The notes under the pieces: generated by a model
The model's database searches: none
Told to the model about the DNA's origin: nothing
Seen by the model: the letters and a program-made list of their open reading frames with translations, nothing else
Made by a program: the position numbers and the translations under genes
Shown: positions 34,442 to 43,414 of the stretch, piece by piece
Position numbering within the stretch: position 1 is the stretch's first letter
Layout of the letters: each line of letters begins with the position of its first letter
DNA from: JAAZPT01 sp034180455
GTDB taxonomy: Bacteria > Bacillota > Clostridia > Christensenellales > Aristaeellaceae
DNA: 64,000 bases
Direction of reading: 5' to 3'
NCBI GenBank assembly: GCA_034180455.1
Contig: JAXFOG010000014.1
Location: 50,479-114,478, forward strand

Positions 34442-35100
34442 GTAGTATATTTATGAGTGTGTTAAGTAGCGCAATTATAGTTACCTGCAGCTTTGCCAAT
34501 GTGTTTCCAGACAAACAGATTTCTAGTACGATTGTGCTAGTAAATAATGATAGCATGATATCTGGGGCTTATGTGCCTGAAATTGAAAAAGCTATGATCT
34601 CTGGTGGCGAAAAGATGCTAAGAGTCGATGCATTAAAAAGCGCAGAAATGATGTTTGATGCAGCAAAGGCAGATGGTGTCAAATTAAAATCATTAAGTTC
34701 TTACAGATCTCACGGCACACAAAAGCTGATATTTTCAAGAAAATTAAAGCTAAATGATGGAAATATTGATGCTGCAAAGGACTATGTGGCATTACCTGGT
34801 GCTAGTGAGCATCAATTAGGACTTGCGATAGACATTATAGGATCAAATACACATCTGAACGATCAATTTGCTGAGACTACAGAGGGTAGATGGTTAGCTG
34901 ATAATTCATATAAATATGGTTTTATTGTAAGATACCCAAAAGAATTTGAGAAAGTAACTGGCATACTCTATGAACCATGGCATATGCGATATGTGGGTTT
35001 GGAGGCTGCCAAACAAATGTATGATGATGGCATACCCCTTGAAAAGTATGTATCTATAAAAAGAATGGAAAAATATAAGGAACTATTAACTGTACGATGA
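34432..35100 (+). CDS. VanY-type D-alanyl-D-alanine carboxypeptidase (M15B)
   Basis: A 222-residue peptidase expected to trim the D-Ala-D-Ala end of peptidoglycan stem peptides. The zinc ligands are present: GASEHQLGLAIDII (His and Asp) and EPWHMRYVG (His), with LSSYRSHGTQ upstream. The N-terminal hydrophobic segment (SIFMSVLSSAIIVTC) suggests export or anchoring. Its start overlaps hflX, and AAGGAG lies four to five bases upstream. It is the only one of three neighbouring M15-like proteins that looks fully intact. Confidence 0.82.
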   Translation: MPISSIFMSVLSSAIIVTCSFANVFPDKQISSTIVLVNNDSMISGAYVPEIEKAMISGGEKMLRVDALKSAEMMFDAAKADGVKLKSLSSYRSHGTQKLIFSRKLKLNDGNIDAAKDYVALPGASEHQLGLAIDIIGSNTHLNDQFAETTEGRWLADNSYKYGFIVRYPKEFEKVTGILYEPWHMRYVGLEAAKQMYDDGIPLEKYVSIKRMEKYKELLTVR

Positions 35101-35898
35101 TAAAGAAAATTCTTGCTTTAATGATGTGTGTAATGTTATTTGCATGCTATTGCAAAGCAGAACCTGAATGGACCTACCCTATATATAAGAGCGCTTATTA
35201 GCGATATAAACGCACTTGTAAATAAGGATAATCCACTTGATGCAAAATATGAGCCACATGATCTGGTATCCGTAAAGGTACGTAAATCTAGTAGCGTTGA
35301 AATGCTTGGCAGATCTGTTGCAGTAAAGGCTCTACAAGACTTATTTGATGCAGCAGAAAAAGACGGAATTACACTGTACTTGAAAAGCGCATACAGATCT
35401 TATTCCACACAGAACACCATGTATAGCAACAGGCTTGAAAAAAATAAAGGTGTAGATGATGAATTAGTACAGTATCCTGGATCAAGTGAGCATCAAAGTG
35501 GCCTATCGTTTGATGTAGTAAATCAGCATTATGCAAAATCCAAAGGAATGAATGCAGGATTTTTTAATACTAAAGAAGGTAAATGGCTTGATGAAAATTG
35601 TGCAAGGTTTGGATTTGTAATACGATATCCTAAGGATAAAGAAGATATTACAAAGATAAAATATGAACCATGGCATATAAGATATCTTGGTCTGGATATT
35701 GCAAACTATTTGCTAGAACATGATCTGTGCCATGAGGAATTTACTGCAGAATGGAAGGCAGCGCTTGAAGCATACGAGTCGGAAGGTGGCACAATTAGCA
35801 CTGCCATAGAATATGAGACACGAGCAACAGCTCCTAGTGTAACAGAGCAAAATCTAGAAAATGGCGATACGGAAATATCATTGGAATTTAATGATTAG
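35097..35898 (+). pseudogene. VanY-type lipoprotein with apparent frameshift
   Basis: Two frames together encode one VanY-like lipoprotein. Frame one starts at ATG 35097, overlapping the previous stop (ATGA), and gives MIKKILALMMCVMLFAC, a textbook lipoprotein signal with LFAC lipobox. It then stops at about 35200. Frame two (open from TTG 35140 to 35898) encodes the peptidase with intact zinc sites (GSSEHQSGLSFDVV, EPWHIRYLG). The switch falls near 35140-35200. Either a one-base indel inactivated export, or it is a sequencing error. Without the signal the enzyme would be cytoplasmic and useless on peptidoglycan. A TTG start for the second frame lacks a good ribosome-binding site. Confidence 0.65.
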
Positions 35899-35906
35899 GA
35901 GGAAAT

Positions 35907-36662
35907 ATGATAATTGCTGTAACAAATCAGAAGGGTGGCGTTGGTAAAACCACAACATCGGTAAACCTTTCAGCCTCTCTGGCAGAACTTGGTAGACAAG
36001 TACTCCTAATAGATTTTGATCCACAAGGTAATAGCAGTAGTGGATTAGGTATATCAAATATAAATCACAGCATCTATGATGCCCTTATGGATATTGCAGA
36101 TATAAATCAGTGCATAATGCCTACTCCACAAAAGAACTTGGATATTATTCCCACAGACATAGGTTTGGCAGGCGCTGAGCTAGAGCTTGCTAATATGCCT
36201 AAACGTGAATATAAGCTTAAAAAACTGATAGCAAAAATAGAAAAAAAATATGATGATATATTTATCGATTGCCCTCCATCACTAAACTTACTTACAATAA
36301 ATGCACTAACTGCAGCAGAAAGTGTTATAATACCTATACAGTGTGAATATTATGCACTTGAAGGCGTAAGTAGTTTAATGAACACAATTGCAAGAGTAAA
36401 AAGTAACTTTAATCCAAAGTTGGATATAGATGGAATAGTGCTTACAATGCTAGATGGTAGAACAAATCTTGGACTCCAGGTAGTGGAATCAGTAAAAAAG
36501 CACTTTAAAAAGAAAGTTTATAGCGTAGCTATACCAAGAAATGTAAGGCTTAGCGAAGCGCCAAGCCATGGCTTGCCTATCAATTTGTATGACAACAGAA
36601 GCATTGGAAACGATGCTTATACAAGATTAGCAAAAGAGTATTTAAAAAGGCGGAAAAAATAA
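35907..36662 (+). CDS. parA: Chromosome partitioning ATPase ParA (Soj)
   Basis: A 251-residue ParA/Soj ATPase for chromosome segregation and control of replication start. The deviant Walker A KGGVGKTT (residues 10-17), Walker A' IDFDPQGN and Walker B FIDCPPSL are all present. It is adjacent to parB with a one-base gap and has GGAGG before the ATG. The short length and absence of an N-terminal helix-turn-helix fit chromosomal rather than plasmid ParA. Confidence 0.93.
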   Translation: MIIAVTNQKGGVGKTTTSVNLSASLAELGRQVLLIDFDPQGNSSSGLGISNINHSIYDALMDIADINQCIMPTPQKNLDIIPTDIGLAGAELELANMPKREYKLKKLIAKIEKKYDDIFIDCPPSLNLLTINALTAAESVIIPIQCEYYALEGVSSLMNTIARVKSNFNPKLDIDGIVLTMLDGRTNLGLQVVESVKKHFKKKVYSVAIPRNVRLSEAPSHGLPINLYDNRSIGNDAYTRLAKEYLKRRKK

Positions 36663-36663
36663 A

Positions 36664-37500
36664 ATGGCAAAAAGAGGTCTGGGTAGAGGATTAGACGCAT
36701 TGTTGCCCGAAATTTCCACAAACGATGGCATAGAGGAAATAGATTTGGAGCTTTTGGATCCAATGCTTGATCAGCCAAGGCAAAGCTTTGATGATGACTC
36801 TATATCGGAGCTTGCGCAAAGTATTAAGCAAGAAGGTGTAATAAGCCCTTTGATCGTAATCAAAATGGACGATCGATATAGCATAGTTGCTGGAGAAAGG
36901 CGCTTTAGAGCATCAAAACTTGCAGGGCTAAACTCTGTGCCTTGCATTGTAAAAGATTTAAGTGATGAACAAATATACAAGTTATCGCTCATTGAAAACA
37001 TACAGCGTGAAGATCTTAATCCAATAGACGAAGCAGAAGCATATCAAAGGCTTATAGAAAAGTTTAGATATACTCAAGAACAGCTTGCAGAGGGCCTTGG
37101 GAAAAGCAGATCCTCAATTGCAAATAGTTTAAGGCTGAACAAGCTTTCTGAAGCAGTAAAGCAATCAATAAGAGATAGCAAAATTAGTTTAGGGCATGCA
37201 AAAGTGCTTGCTGGGCTTAATAGCAAAGAGCTTCAAGAAAAACTTTGCAGAAGAATCGTAAATGAAAATTTAAGTGTAAGAGAGCTGGAAGCTGTAATTA
37301 AGCAAAAGCCAGTGGCTAGAAAATCATATAAAGATTTTTCTGATCCAGAGCTTATGGCATTTGAAAGAAGTTTGAAAAGTAAACTTGGTCTTAAAGCAGC
37401 AATAAAGGGAAATATGCAAAAAGGTAGAATAATACTTACATATAGCAATACTGACGAATTAAATACCATATACAATATATTTAATTCAGCTGATGAATAG
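36664..37500 (+). CDS. parB: Chromosome partitioning protein ParB (Spo0J)
   Basis: A 278-residue ParB. N-terminus MAKRGLGRGLDALLP (ParA-stimulating segment), then the CTP-binding ParB/Srx domain with VAGERRFRASKLAG and ENIQREDLNPIDEA, a helix-turn-helix (LGKSRSSIANSLRLN) and a C-terminal dimerisation domain. It binds parS. One good parS match lies at 19190. It overlaps no gene but is packed against parA and a vanY-like gene, all in one direction. Confidence 0.94.
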   Translation: MAKRGLGRGLDALLPEISTNDGIEEIDLELLDPMLDQPRQSFDDDSISELAQSIKQEGVISPLIVIKMDDRYSIVAGERRFRASKLAGLNSVPCIVKDLSDEQIYKLSLIENIQREDLNPIDEAEAYQRLIEKFRYTQEQLAEGLGKSRSSIANSLRLNKLSEAVKQSIRDSKISLGHAKVLAGLNSKELQEKLCRRIVNENLSVRELEAVIKQKPVARKSYKDFSDPELMAFERSLKSKLGLKAAIKGNMQKGRIILTYSNTDELNTIYNIFNSADE

Positions 37501-37509
37501 GAGGCTAGT

Positions 37510-38685
37510 ATGAAAAAAAATACACCTAATAGCGAGCAAAATCAAACAAGCTCATATAGCAAGAGCATCAAACTAGTGCTGATAATTACTGCTATATTCA
37601 TTGTGCTTACAGCAGTTTCAATGCTTGCATCCACAACGGCAATGCGTTCACAGAAGCGCTGGGTTGAAGATGAAAATAAGCGCATAGCAAAAGAAAATGA
37701 GCAACTTGAAACAGAGCATGCACAGCAGCAAGCACAACTTGAACAAGAAATAGAATCACAGATCACTAAAGAGCGCCCTGTTCCAAACGCTGAAGGATGG
37801 GATGTATTAGACCTTAGCGATTATCCTTTGGAATTTCCAGAGCAAGTAACTGTTTCAAAAGCCGAATTGTATTCATCAGGTTTAATGCTTGCTAATCCTT
37901 GGAATGCTCTACCAAGTGATTACGAAAGTTATATCGATCCTTTACTTGTAAGTGTGGGTAAAGAAACTGGTGGTAAAATTCAGGTTCATGATTATAATGT
38001 ACGTCTGCTGCCTTTAGCAACATCTGCATTACAGAATATGATATCGGAAGCTGCCACATTTGGTCATGGAGATTATATAGTTAGAGCTGGATTTAGAACA
38101 CAGGCTGAGCAACAAGAGCTTTTTGATAACATAAGATCAAAGCTATCTTCAAAGTATAGTGGAGATACACTTATGCTAATGACTAAAGAAAGAGTAAACG
38201 AGCCTGGTACAAGCGAATATCAAACGGGTCTATCTGCACAGATAAGTTTCTATAACAAGGACAATATAGAAATTTCCAAACAAGCAATAAATGATAATGA
38301 TGCAGGAAAATGGCTACTAGACAATTCATGGCAGTATGGCTATGTATTTAGATTCCCTATTGAGGATTATCCATTTGCTGAAACCTTGGACAAGAGCAAT
38401 CTTACGGGCGTTAGCATAAGGTTGAGCGTATTTAGATATGTAGGTGTACCTGCTGCAACACTTATGCATATAAAGAATTTTGTGCTTGAAGAGTTTATTA
38501 ACTACATGATAGAGCATCCACATGTAGGCATATATGAGGATGGACAGCTAAAATATGAAATTCTGCGTACACAGATCGCTCCAGGATCCAGAGATAGCGA
38601 AACCGTTGATGTTCCAGTTGGTGTTCGTGAGCATGTATCATCTTATGACAATCTTGGTGGAATAATTTCAATGTTTACCTATTGA
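37510..38685 (+). CDS. VanY-like protein lacking zinc ligands (probably inactive)
   Basis: A 391-residue membrane-anchored protein: an N-terminal helix (LVLIITAIFIVLTAVSMLA), a coiled coil (ENKRIAKENEQLETEHAQQQ), then an M15-like domain (AGFRTQAEQQELF, GKWLLDNSWQYGYVFRFP, FRYVGVPAATLM). Where active VanY enzymes have SEHQ, D and WH, this protein has SEYQ (Y237), Q244 and V307, so all three zinc ligands are lost. It may bind peptidoglycan without cutting or scaffold other proteins. It follows parB by nine bases, and a terminator follows. Confidence 0.75.
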   Translation: MKKNTPNSEQNQTSSYSKSIKLVLIITAIFIVLTAVSMLASTTAMRSQKRWVEDENKRIAKENEQLETEHAQQQAQLEQEIESQITKERPVPNAEGWDVLDLSDYPLEFPEQVTVSKAELYSSGLMLANPWNALPSDYESYIDPLLVSVGKETGGKIQVHDYNVRLLPLATSALQNMISEAATFGHGDYIVRAGFRTQAEQQELFDNIRSKLSSKYSGDTLMLMTKERVNEPGTSEYQTGLSAQISFYNKDNIEISKQAINDNDAGKWLLDNSWQYGYVFRFPIEDYPFAETLDKSNLTGVSIRLSVFRYVGVPAATLMHIKNFVLEEFINYMIEHPHVGIYEDGQLKYEILRTQIAPGSRDSETVDVPVGVREHVSSYDNLGGIISMFTY

Positions 38686-38697
38686 TCTAAATTAAAA

Positions 38698-38740
38698 TGG
38701 TCTCTCATTGCCTTATAGGCTTTGAGAGGCCAATTTTTTT
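38698..38740 (+). terminator. Terminator after the par operon (bidirectional)
   Basis: A long imperfect stem (TGGTCTCTCA...GCC / GGC...TGAGAGGCCA) followed by ATTTTTTT. It overlaps the last codons of the convergent aminotransferase gene (stop at 38713) and can serve both strands. Confidence 0.7.
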
Positions 38741-39846
38741 ATTGCATATATGCAGGCATCTATATCTTCATCACTTGATGTAATTCCAAAGCTGAAGCGC
38801 ACCATTCCTTGAGTTTCTGTACCATATTCCTTATGAAATAGTGGTGCGCAATGTGCTCCTGCTCGTGTAAGTATACCGTACTGCTCTTCAAGTTTCATTG
38901 CTATATCTTGTGATGTGTTGTCTCCAATATTTATTGCAATAGTAGGCCCACCATTTAAATTATTACTATAAAGAGTAATGTTTTTTTCTTTGCTAAGTTC
39001 TTCTATCAAGCGTTTGCGTATAGCCTTTAATCTTTTATAATGCTCTGCCAAATTCTGCTCCATATTCCAATCTATTGCAGATTTGAGTCCCATAATCGCA
39101 GGCAAATTTAATGTGCCAGCCTCGCAAACATCTGGAAAACATTCTGGCTGAACTGTGCTAAATGAGTTTATTCCAGTTCCTCCACTTAAAAGTGGTTTAA
39201 GCTTATCTACTTTATAAGATATAAGTGCACCTACGCCCATTGGGCCATACAGGCTCTTATGTCCTGTTATTGCAAGAAGTGTCCTTGGAAAACTTTCATC
39301 TAATTTTATATCCATCTGCCCTGCTGCTTGACTTGCATCAAGTATTAGCAGTAAATCATTTTCTTTTGCAAATAATTTAATGGGTTCTAAATCAATTATG
39401 TTTCCACTTACATTGCTCATAATATTTATTATTATGGCTTTTGTATTTGGTTTAATGTACGATTTAAGAAATCTAGTATCAGGATTGCCCACACTATCTT
39501 TATGCAGAATAGAAATCTCTGCTCCCACTTGATAAAGTGGCCTAAGCACACTATTGTGCTCCCAAAAGCTTGTAATTACATGGTCTTGACTGCAAAGGCT
39601 ACCTTTTATTGCTAAATTAAGGCTATGTGTAGAGTTAAGTGTAAAGCCAACATTCCAATATTCTTTTAATCCAAAGAATTTTGCGACGGACTGCCTTGCC
39701 TTATCAACTGCTCGCAGACTCTGCATAGCGCAGGCATTAGTACTACGAGAAGGATTGCCTGTATTGCTAAGTATCATTTCTGATACGGCATCGGCTACAC
39801 ATTTAGGCTTATTGATTGATGTTGAGCTGTAATCTGCATAAATCAT
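38713..39846 (-). CDS. Aminotransferase class V, cysteine desulfurase-like (selenium operon)
   Basis: A 377-residue PLP-dependent enzyme of the cysteine desulfurase family. The PLP lysine is in LLAITGHKSLYGPMGVG. The C-terminal GILTRAGAHCAPLFHK holds the loop Cys (Cys in HCAP). In this setting, last in a selD-yedF-DUF3343 operon, it may act as a selenocysteine lyase or deliver sulfur or selenium. It overlaps DUF3343 by four bases, so it is co-translated. Confidence 0.82.
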   Translation of the reverse strand: MIYADYSSTSINKPKCVADAVSEMILSNTGNPSRSTNACAMQSLRAVDKARQSVAKFFGLKEYWNVGFTLNSTHSLNLAIKGSLCSQDHVITSFWEHNSVLRPLYQVGAEISILHKDSVGNPDTRFLKSYIKPNTKAIIINIMSNVSGNIIDLEPIKLFAKENDLLLILDASQAAGQMDIKLDESFPRTLLAITGHKSLYGPMGVGALISYKVDKLKPLLSGGTGINSFSTVQPECFPDVCEAGTLNLPAIMGLKSAIDWNMEQNLAEHYKRLKAIRKRLIEELSKEKNITLYSNNLNGGPTIAINIGDNTSQDIAMKLEEQYGILTRAGAHCAPLFHKEYGTETQGMVRFSFGITSSDEDIDACIYAIKKLASQSL

Positions 39847-40079
39847 AGCTTTTTATATTCTCCACAATCAAGTGCTTCGTAAATTGCATTAAAGTTTATA
39901 TGAGATGTATTTAATAAGTTTTCCACTTTATCTTTATAGGCATTTTCTGCTTTGAGAGAAAGTCCACAACCAGCGCTAATTTTAGGAGGCAGAGGCACTA
40001 GCCTTGCCCCCTTTATTTCGCTACAAATATTTTCTGCTGCAATAGCAAGATGAGTAGAATCAAATGTGAATATTATCAA
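39843..40079 (-). CDS. DUF3343 family protein (putative Se/S carrier)
   Basis: A 78-residue protein starting MIIFTFDSTHLAIAAENI with GARLVPLPPKISAGCGLSL. The AGCG Cys is the conserved residue of DUF3343. These small proteins occur in selenium clusters and may carry selenium or sulfur. It overlaps both neighbours by four bases (ATGA), so all three genes are translationally coupled. Confidence 0.82.
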   Translation of the reverse strand: MIIFTFDSTHLAIAAENICSEIKGARLVPLPPKISAGCGLSLKAENAYKDKVENLLNTSHINFNAIYEALDCGEYKKL

Positions 40080-40660
40080 GGCCTTACCACTCTATGCTGC
40101 CTGCAAAGTTCAATTATTCTATACATGTTGCTTACTTGCCCTACTTTAAGCTCGTCTTTTAAGTTATAAAAGTCAAGGCATAGTCCACAGGAAAGTACTT
40201 CAACACCCTTTTCTTCAAGATGTTTGAGATCTTCAACCGTCTTGGTATTTTGTGTGGTAAGTCTTACACCTGAGTTGTAGCAAATTACATATTTGGGTAG
40301 CTCATCCTGCTCACTAAGTGCATATACAAAGCTCTCGATAAGCTTATGACTTAGCACTTCATCACCCTCACCCATCTTATCTGATGCAAGAACTACTATA
40401 TATCCATTATCTAGACTCATTGGAGCACATTCTATTGACTGCTCTTTATATTCCCCTTCAATAAACACGTGATAAAGAGTTTCGTTTTCTTTTTCAACTT
40501 TGCAGGTTAATCCCATCTGGCTCGCCATCTTGCCAAGATTTTCTGTTGCAATTTGATTATCTACAAGTACTTCTATTTTTTGCCCAACATTAGCCTTTAT
40601 GGCCTGCTTTGTACGAATAACTGGCAATGGGCAAGCCTGTCCTAAACAATCAATTATCAT
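40076..40660 (-). CDS. yedF: Sulfurtransferase-like selenium metabolism protein YedF
   Basis: A 194-residue two-domain protein. Residues 1-70 form a TusA/SirA-type domain with LGQACPLPVIRTK (CPxP motif, Cys near residue 9). The rest is a DsrE/F-like domain with a conserved Cys region (VLSCGLCLDFYN). YedF is a marker of selenium metabolism and is thought to pass selenium between proteins. It lies nine bases after selD, with AGGAGG before its ATG. Confidence 0.87.
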   Translation of the reverse strand: MIIDCLGQACPLPVIRTKQAIKANVGQKIEVLVDNQIATENLGKMASQMGLTCKVEKENETLYHVFIEGEYKEQSIECAPMSLDNGYIVVLASDKMGEGDEVLSHKLIESFVYALSEQDELPKYVICYNSGVRLTTQNTKTVEDLKHLEEKGVEVLSCGLCLDFYNLKDELKVGQVSNMYRIIELCRQHRVVRP

Positions 40661-40669
40661 AATATCCTC

Positions 40670-41686
40670 CTAAAATATAACCTTAATATTACCACTACCG
40701 TTTTCAATGCTACCTATTAGGACAGCCGGCAATTGTGCGTCATGCATTTTGTTTAATATTTCATCTGCCTCAGAAAGTGGCACTGCAGCAAGCAACCCAC
40801 CCGATGTCTGAGGGTCAAATATCAATTCCTGATATTCAAATGGAATATCGTTTAAATTTATCTTATTTTGAGCATGCTTTCTGTTGCGTTGAGCTCCAGC
40901 AGTAAAGCAAAACTCCCTTGCAGCCTGCAAAGCATAAGGCATTACAGGCAAAGATTCACCATAAATAATTGCGTTTTTGCTATCGCCAAGCATTTCCAAA
41001 AGGTGTCCACTTAGTGCAAATCCCGTAACATCAGTACAAGCATGAACAGTATATTGCTTTAGTATTTCACTCGCTTTTTTGTTCAAGGTACACATAGATT
41101 GAACTGCTATGTCTAATGCTTTCTTTGGAATTACTCCTACCCTTGCTGCTCCCGTAACAAGCCCTACTCCTAAAGCCTTTGTAAGTATTAGAGCATCACC
41201 TTCATCGGGTGTATTATTTTTCCAAATACTATCTGGGTGCGCTTTACCTATTACAGACAAGCCATATATTGCTCTTCTCTCATGTATGCTATGGCCTCCC
41301 ACAAGCGATGCTCCAGCAGATTTTACTACATCGGCCCCACCTCGCAGTATCTCTTTTAATAAATTTGTATCTCCATTCTCTGGAAAGCAAACTATATTTA
41401 ATGCAGCAATAGGTTCTCCTCCCATTGCATAGATATCGCTTAGTGAATTGGTGGCAGCTATTCTCCCAAAGTCATACGGATTCTCAACTATGGCAGGGAA
41501 AAAATCCATTGTGAGTATTACTGCTTCACTATCGCTAATTTTTATTACTGCTGCATCGTCGGAAGAATCATAGCCTACGAGTACATCATCTCTTTTAGTA
41601 TTAGGCAAACCACATAATACTTTGGATAATAGGTCTGGACCAAGCTTTGCATTGCAGCCTCCACATACCTCCAAAATATCACTCAT
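40670..41686 (-). CDS. selD: Selenide, water dikinase SelD
   Basis: A 338-residue enzyme making selenophosphate from selenide and ATP, the selenium donor for selenocysteine, 2-selenouridine and selenium cofactors. The active-site loop is CGGCNAKLGP: Cys and Lys occupy the catalytic positions, so this is the Cys form, not the selenocysteine form. Later motifs are MDFFPAIV, GGHSIHERRAIYG and FDPQTSGGLLAA. A TATAAT lies about 20 bases before the ribosome-binding site. First gene of the selenium operon. No selA or selB is in the window. Confidence 0.92.
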   Translation of the reverse strand: MSDILEVCGGCNAKLGPDLLSKVLCGLPNTKRDDVLVGYDSSDDAAVIKISDSEAVILTMDFFPAIVENPYDFGRIAATNSLSDIYAMGGEPIAALNIVCFPENGDTNLLKEILRGGADVVKSAGASLVGGHSIHERRAIYGLSVIGKAHPDSIWKNNTPDEGDALILTKALGVGLVTGAARVGVIPKKALDIAVQSMCTLNKKASEILKQYTVHACTDVTGFALSGHLLEMLGDSKNAIIYGESLPVMPYALQAAREFCFTAGAQRNRKHAQNKINLNDIPFEYQELIFDPQTSGGLLAAVPLSEADEILNKMHDAQLPAVLIGSIENGSGNIKVIF

Positions 41687-41917
41687 TATATCACCTCTTT
41701 GCTTGATTATAGCATAAAAATAGGCTTATTGTTTTGTTAATAGCCCAATTGTATAATTGTATTTTGTAATATTTAAAATTCTTTTATAGATAAATTATAT
41801 AAATGTATAACATATAAAATTTATATAAATACATAAATTATGAAAGTTTATACATTTTTTATTGTATTAAAAATAAATATATGATAATATGATATCATAA
41901 ATTTATTTGGAGGCATT

Positions 41918-43279
41918 ATGATAAGTTCTTTGCAAAAGATAAGCCTTTTTGAGTCTATATTGCTTATACTGATAGTGCTAGGTATCCTTGGTGGAATAAT
42001 GATATTCGTGCCCGGTGCAACTCCACATTTTGCTGTATTTACTGCACTAGTTTTCTTGCTGATATATGGGCTAATAAAGGGTGTGAAATACACTGATATG
42101 CAAAACAGTATGGCTCATAGCGTACACACAAGCTTAAATGCCATATACCTGTTTTTCTTCATAGGTATATTAATCAGCTCACTCATGATGAGTGGGGCAA
42201 TACCCAGTCTTATGTATTATGGCTTTAATATAATGTCTACAAATACATTCTATCTATCATGCTTTGTGCTTACTTCAATAATTGGTGTGGCAATAGGTAG
42301 CTCGCTAACTACCGTATCTACCATTGGAGTTGCGCTGCTTGGTATAAGTTCAGCATTTGGAGCAAATCCAGCAATTACTGCAGGTGCAATAGTTTCTGGA
42401 GCATTCTTTGGCGATAAAATGTCACCTCTAAGCGATACCACCACCACTGCATCAAGCATTGTGGGAGTAGATCTATTTGAGCATATTAAAAATATGGGGC
42501 GCACCACTATACCAATGTTTATAGTATCTTCCATAGTTTACTATCTGCTTTCGCTAAATCTTGATATACAAAATGTAGACAATGTAGAAGCTTTTAAAAG
42601 TGGACTTATATCAACGGGTCTTGTGCATATCTATTCATTGATTCCCTTTGTGATACTGATAATACTTGCAATATTTAAAGTAAGCTCAATAGTTTCAATG
42701 CTTATCACAAGTTTAGCAGGAATTGCAATATCCTGTCTGCACTCTACCCCATCCTTAGCTACATTAGCAAGCTACTTTTTCTCAGGATATTCACAAAACA
42801 ATCTTCCAGAAAATGTTGTAAGACTAGTATCACGTGGTGGAATATCTAGTATGTTTTTCACAATAACAATAATTATACTTGCCCTAAGCCTTGGTGGATT
42901 GCTATTTTCGTTGGGAATAGTAAGTACTATACTAAACAGTGTAGAAAGCAAGCTCAATTCTAAATTTAAAGCGACTCTTGCCGTTGCACTTACAGCAGTA
43001 GGAATAAACTACATAGTAGGTGAGCAATATCTAAGCATATTGCTTAGTGGAGAAACATTTAAACCAGTATATGCTAGGCTTAAACTGCATCCAAAGCACC
43101 TATCGCGAACGCTTGAAGATGCTGGCACTGTAATAAATCCTCTAGTACCATGGAGTGTATGTGGCGTATTTATAAGCTCTGCTCTTGGAGTTCCAGTGCT
43201 AGATTATATCCCCTATGCAATATTCTGCTATGGATGTCTAATGTTTACTATATTCAGTGGAATGTTTAAAAATTACTAA
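41918..43279 (+). CDS. NhaC-type Na+/H+ antiporter
   Basis: A 453-residue transporter with about ten to twelve membrane segments. The block AIVSGAFFGDKMSPLSDTTTTAS is the hallmark of the NhaC family, and a C-terminal LPHLSRTLEDAGTVINPLVPWS-like region (LSRTLEDAGTVINPLVPW) is also conserved. It exchanges Na+ for H+, or in some relatives malate/lactate or amino acids, so the substrate is not certain. It stands alone, with a terminator following. Confidence 0.85.
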   Translation: MISSLQKISLFESILLILIVLGILGGIMIFVPGATPHFAVFTALVFLLIYGLIKGVKYTDMQNSMAHSVHTSLNAIYLFFFIGILISSLMMSGAIPSLMYYGFNIMSTNTFYLSCFVLTSIIGVAIGSSLTTVSTIGVALLGISSAFGANPAITAGAIVSGAFFGDKMSPLSDTTTTASSIVGVDLFEHIKNMGRTTIPMFIVSSIVYYLLSLNLDIQNVDNVEAFKSGLISTGLVHIYSLIPFVILIILAIFKVSSIVSMLITSLAGIAISCLHSTPSLATLASYFFSGYSQNNLPENVVRLVSRGGISSMFFTITIIILALSLGGLLFSLGIVSTILNSVESKLNSKFKATLAVALTAVGINYIVGEQYLSILLSGETFKPVYARLKLHPKHLSRTLEDAGTVINPLVPWSVCGVFISSALGVPVLDYIPYAIFCYGCLMFTIFSGMFKNY

Positions 43280-43289
43280 TATTTATTTT

Positions 43290-43316
43290 GAGCGTGAATA
43301 TCACGCTCTTTTTTTT
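43290..43316 (+). terminator. Terminator of the NhaC-type antiporter gene
   Basis: A perfect 8-bp stem (GAGCGTGA / TCACGCTC, loop ATA) followed by eight T residues. Confidence 0.9.
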
Positions 43317-43354
43317 ATATATTATACAAGCATATAAAACAATAATATTTGCTT

Positions 43355-43382
43355 TTGTATTTTAGATTTAAAATGATATAAT
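43355..43382 (+). promoter_or_regulatory. Promoter of the mannoside gene pair
   Basis: TTGTAT (43355-43360), a 16-base spacer and TATAAT (43377-43382), 33 bases ahead of the GH130-type start. No operator sequence is evident. Confidence 0.55.
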
Positions 43383-43414
43383 ACAATTAATTAAAATATA
43401 AACTGGAGTAGTGT

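Noticed and set aside
40670..41686. SelD as a selenoprotein
   Set aside because: The active-site loop has a TGC codon (CGGCNAK) and no in-frame TGA, so it is the Cys form.
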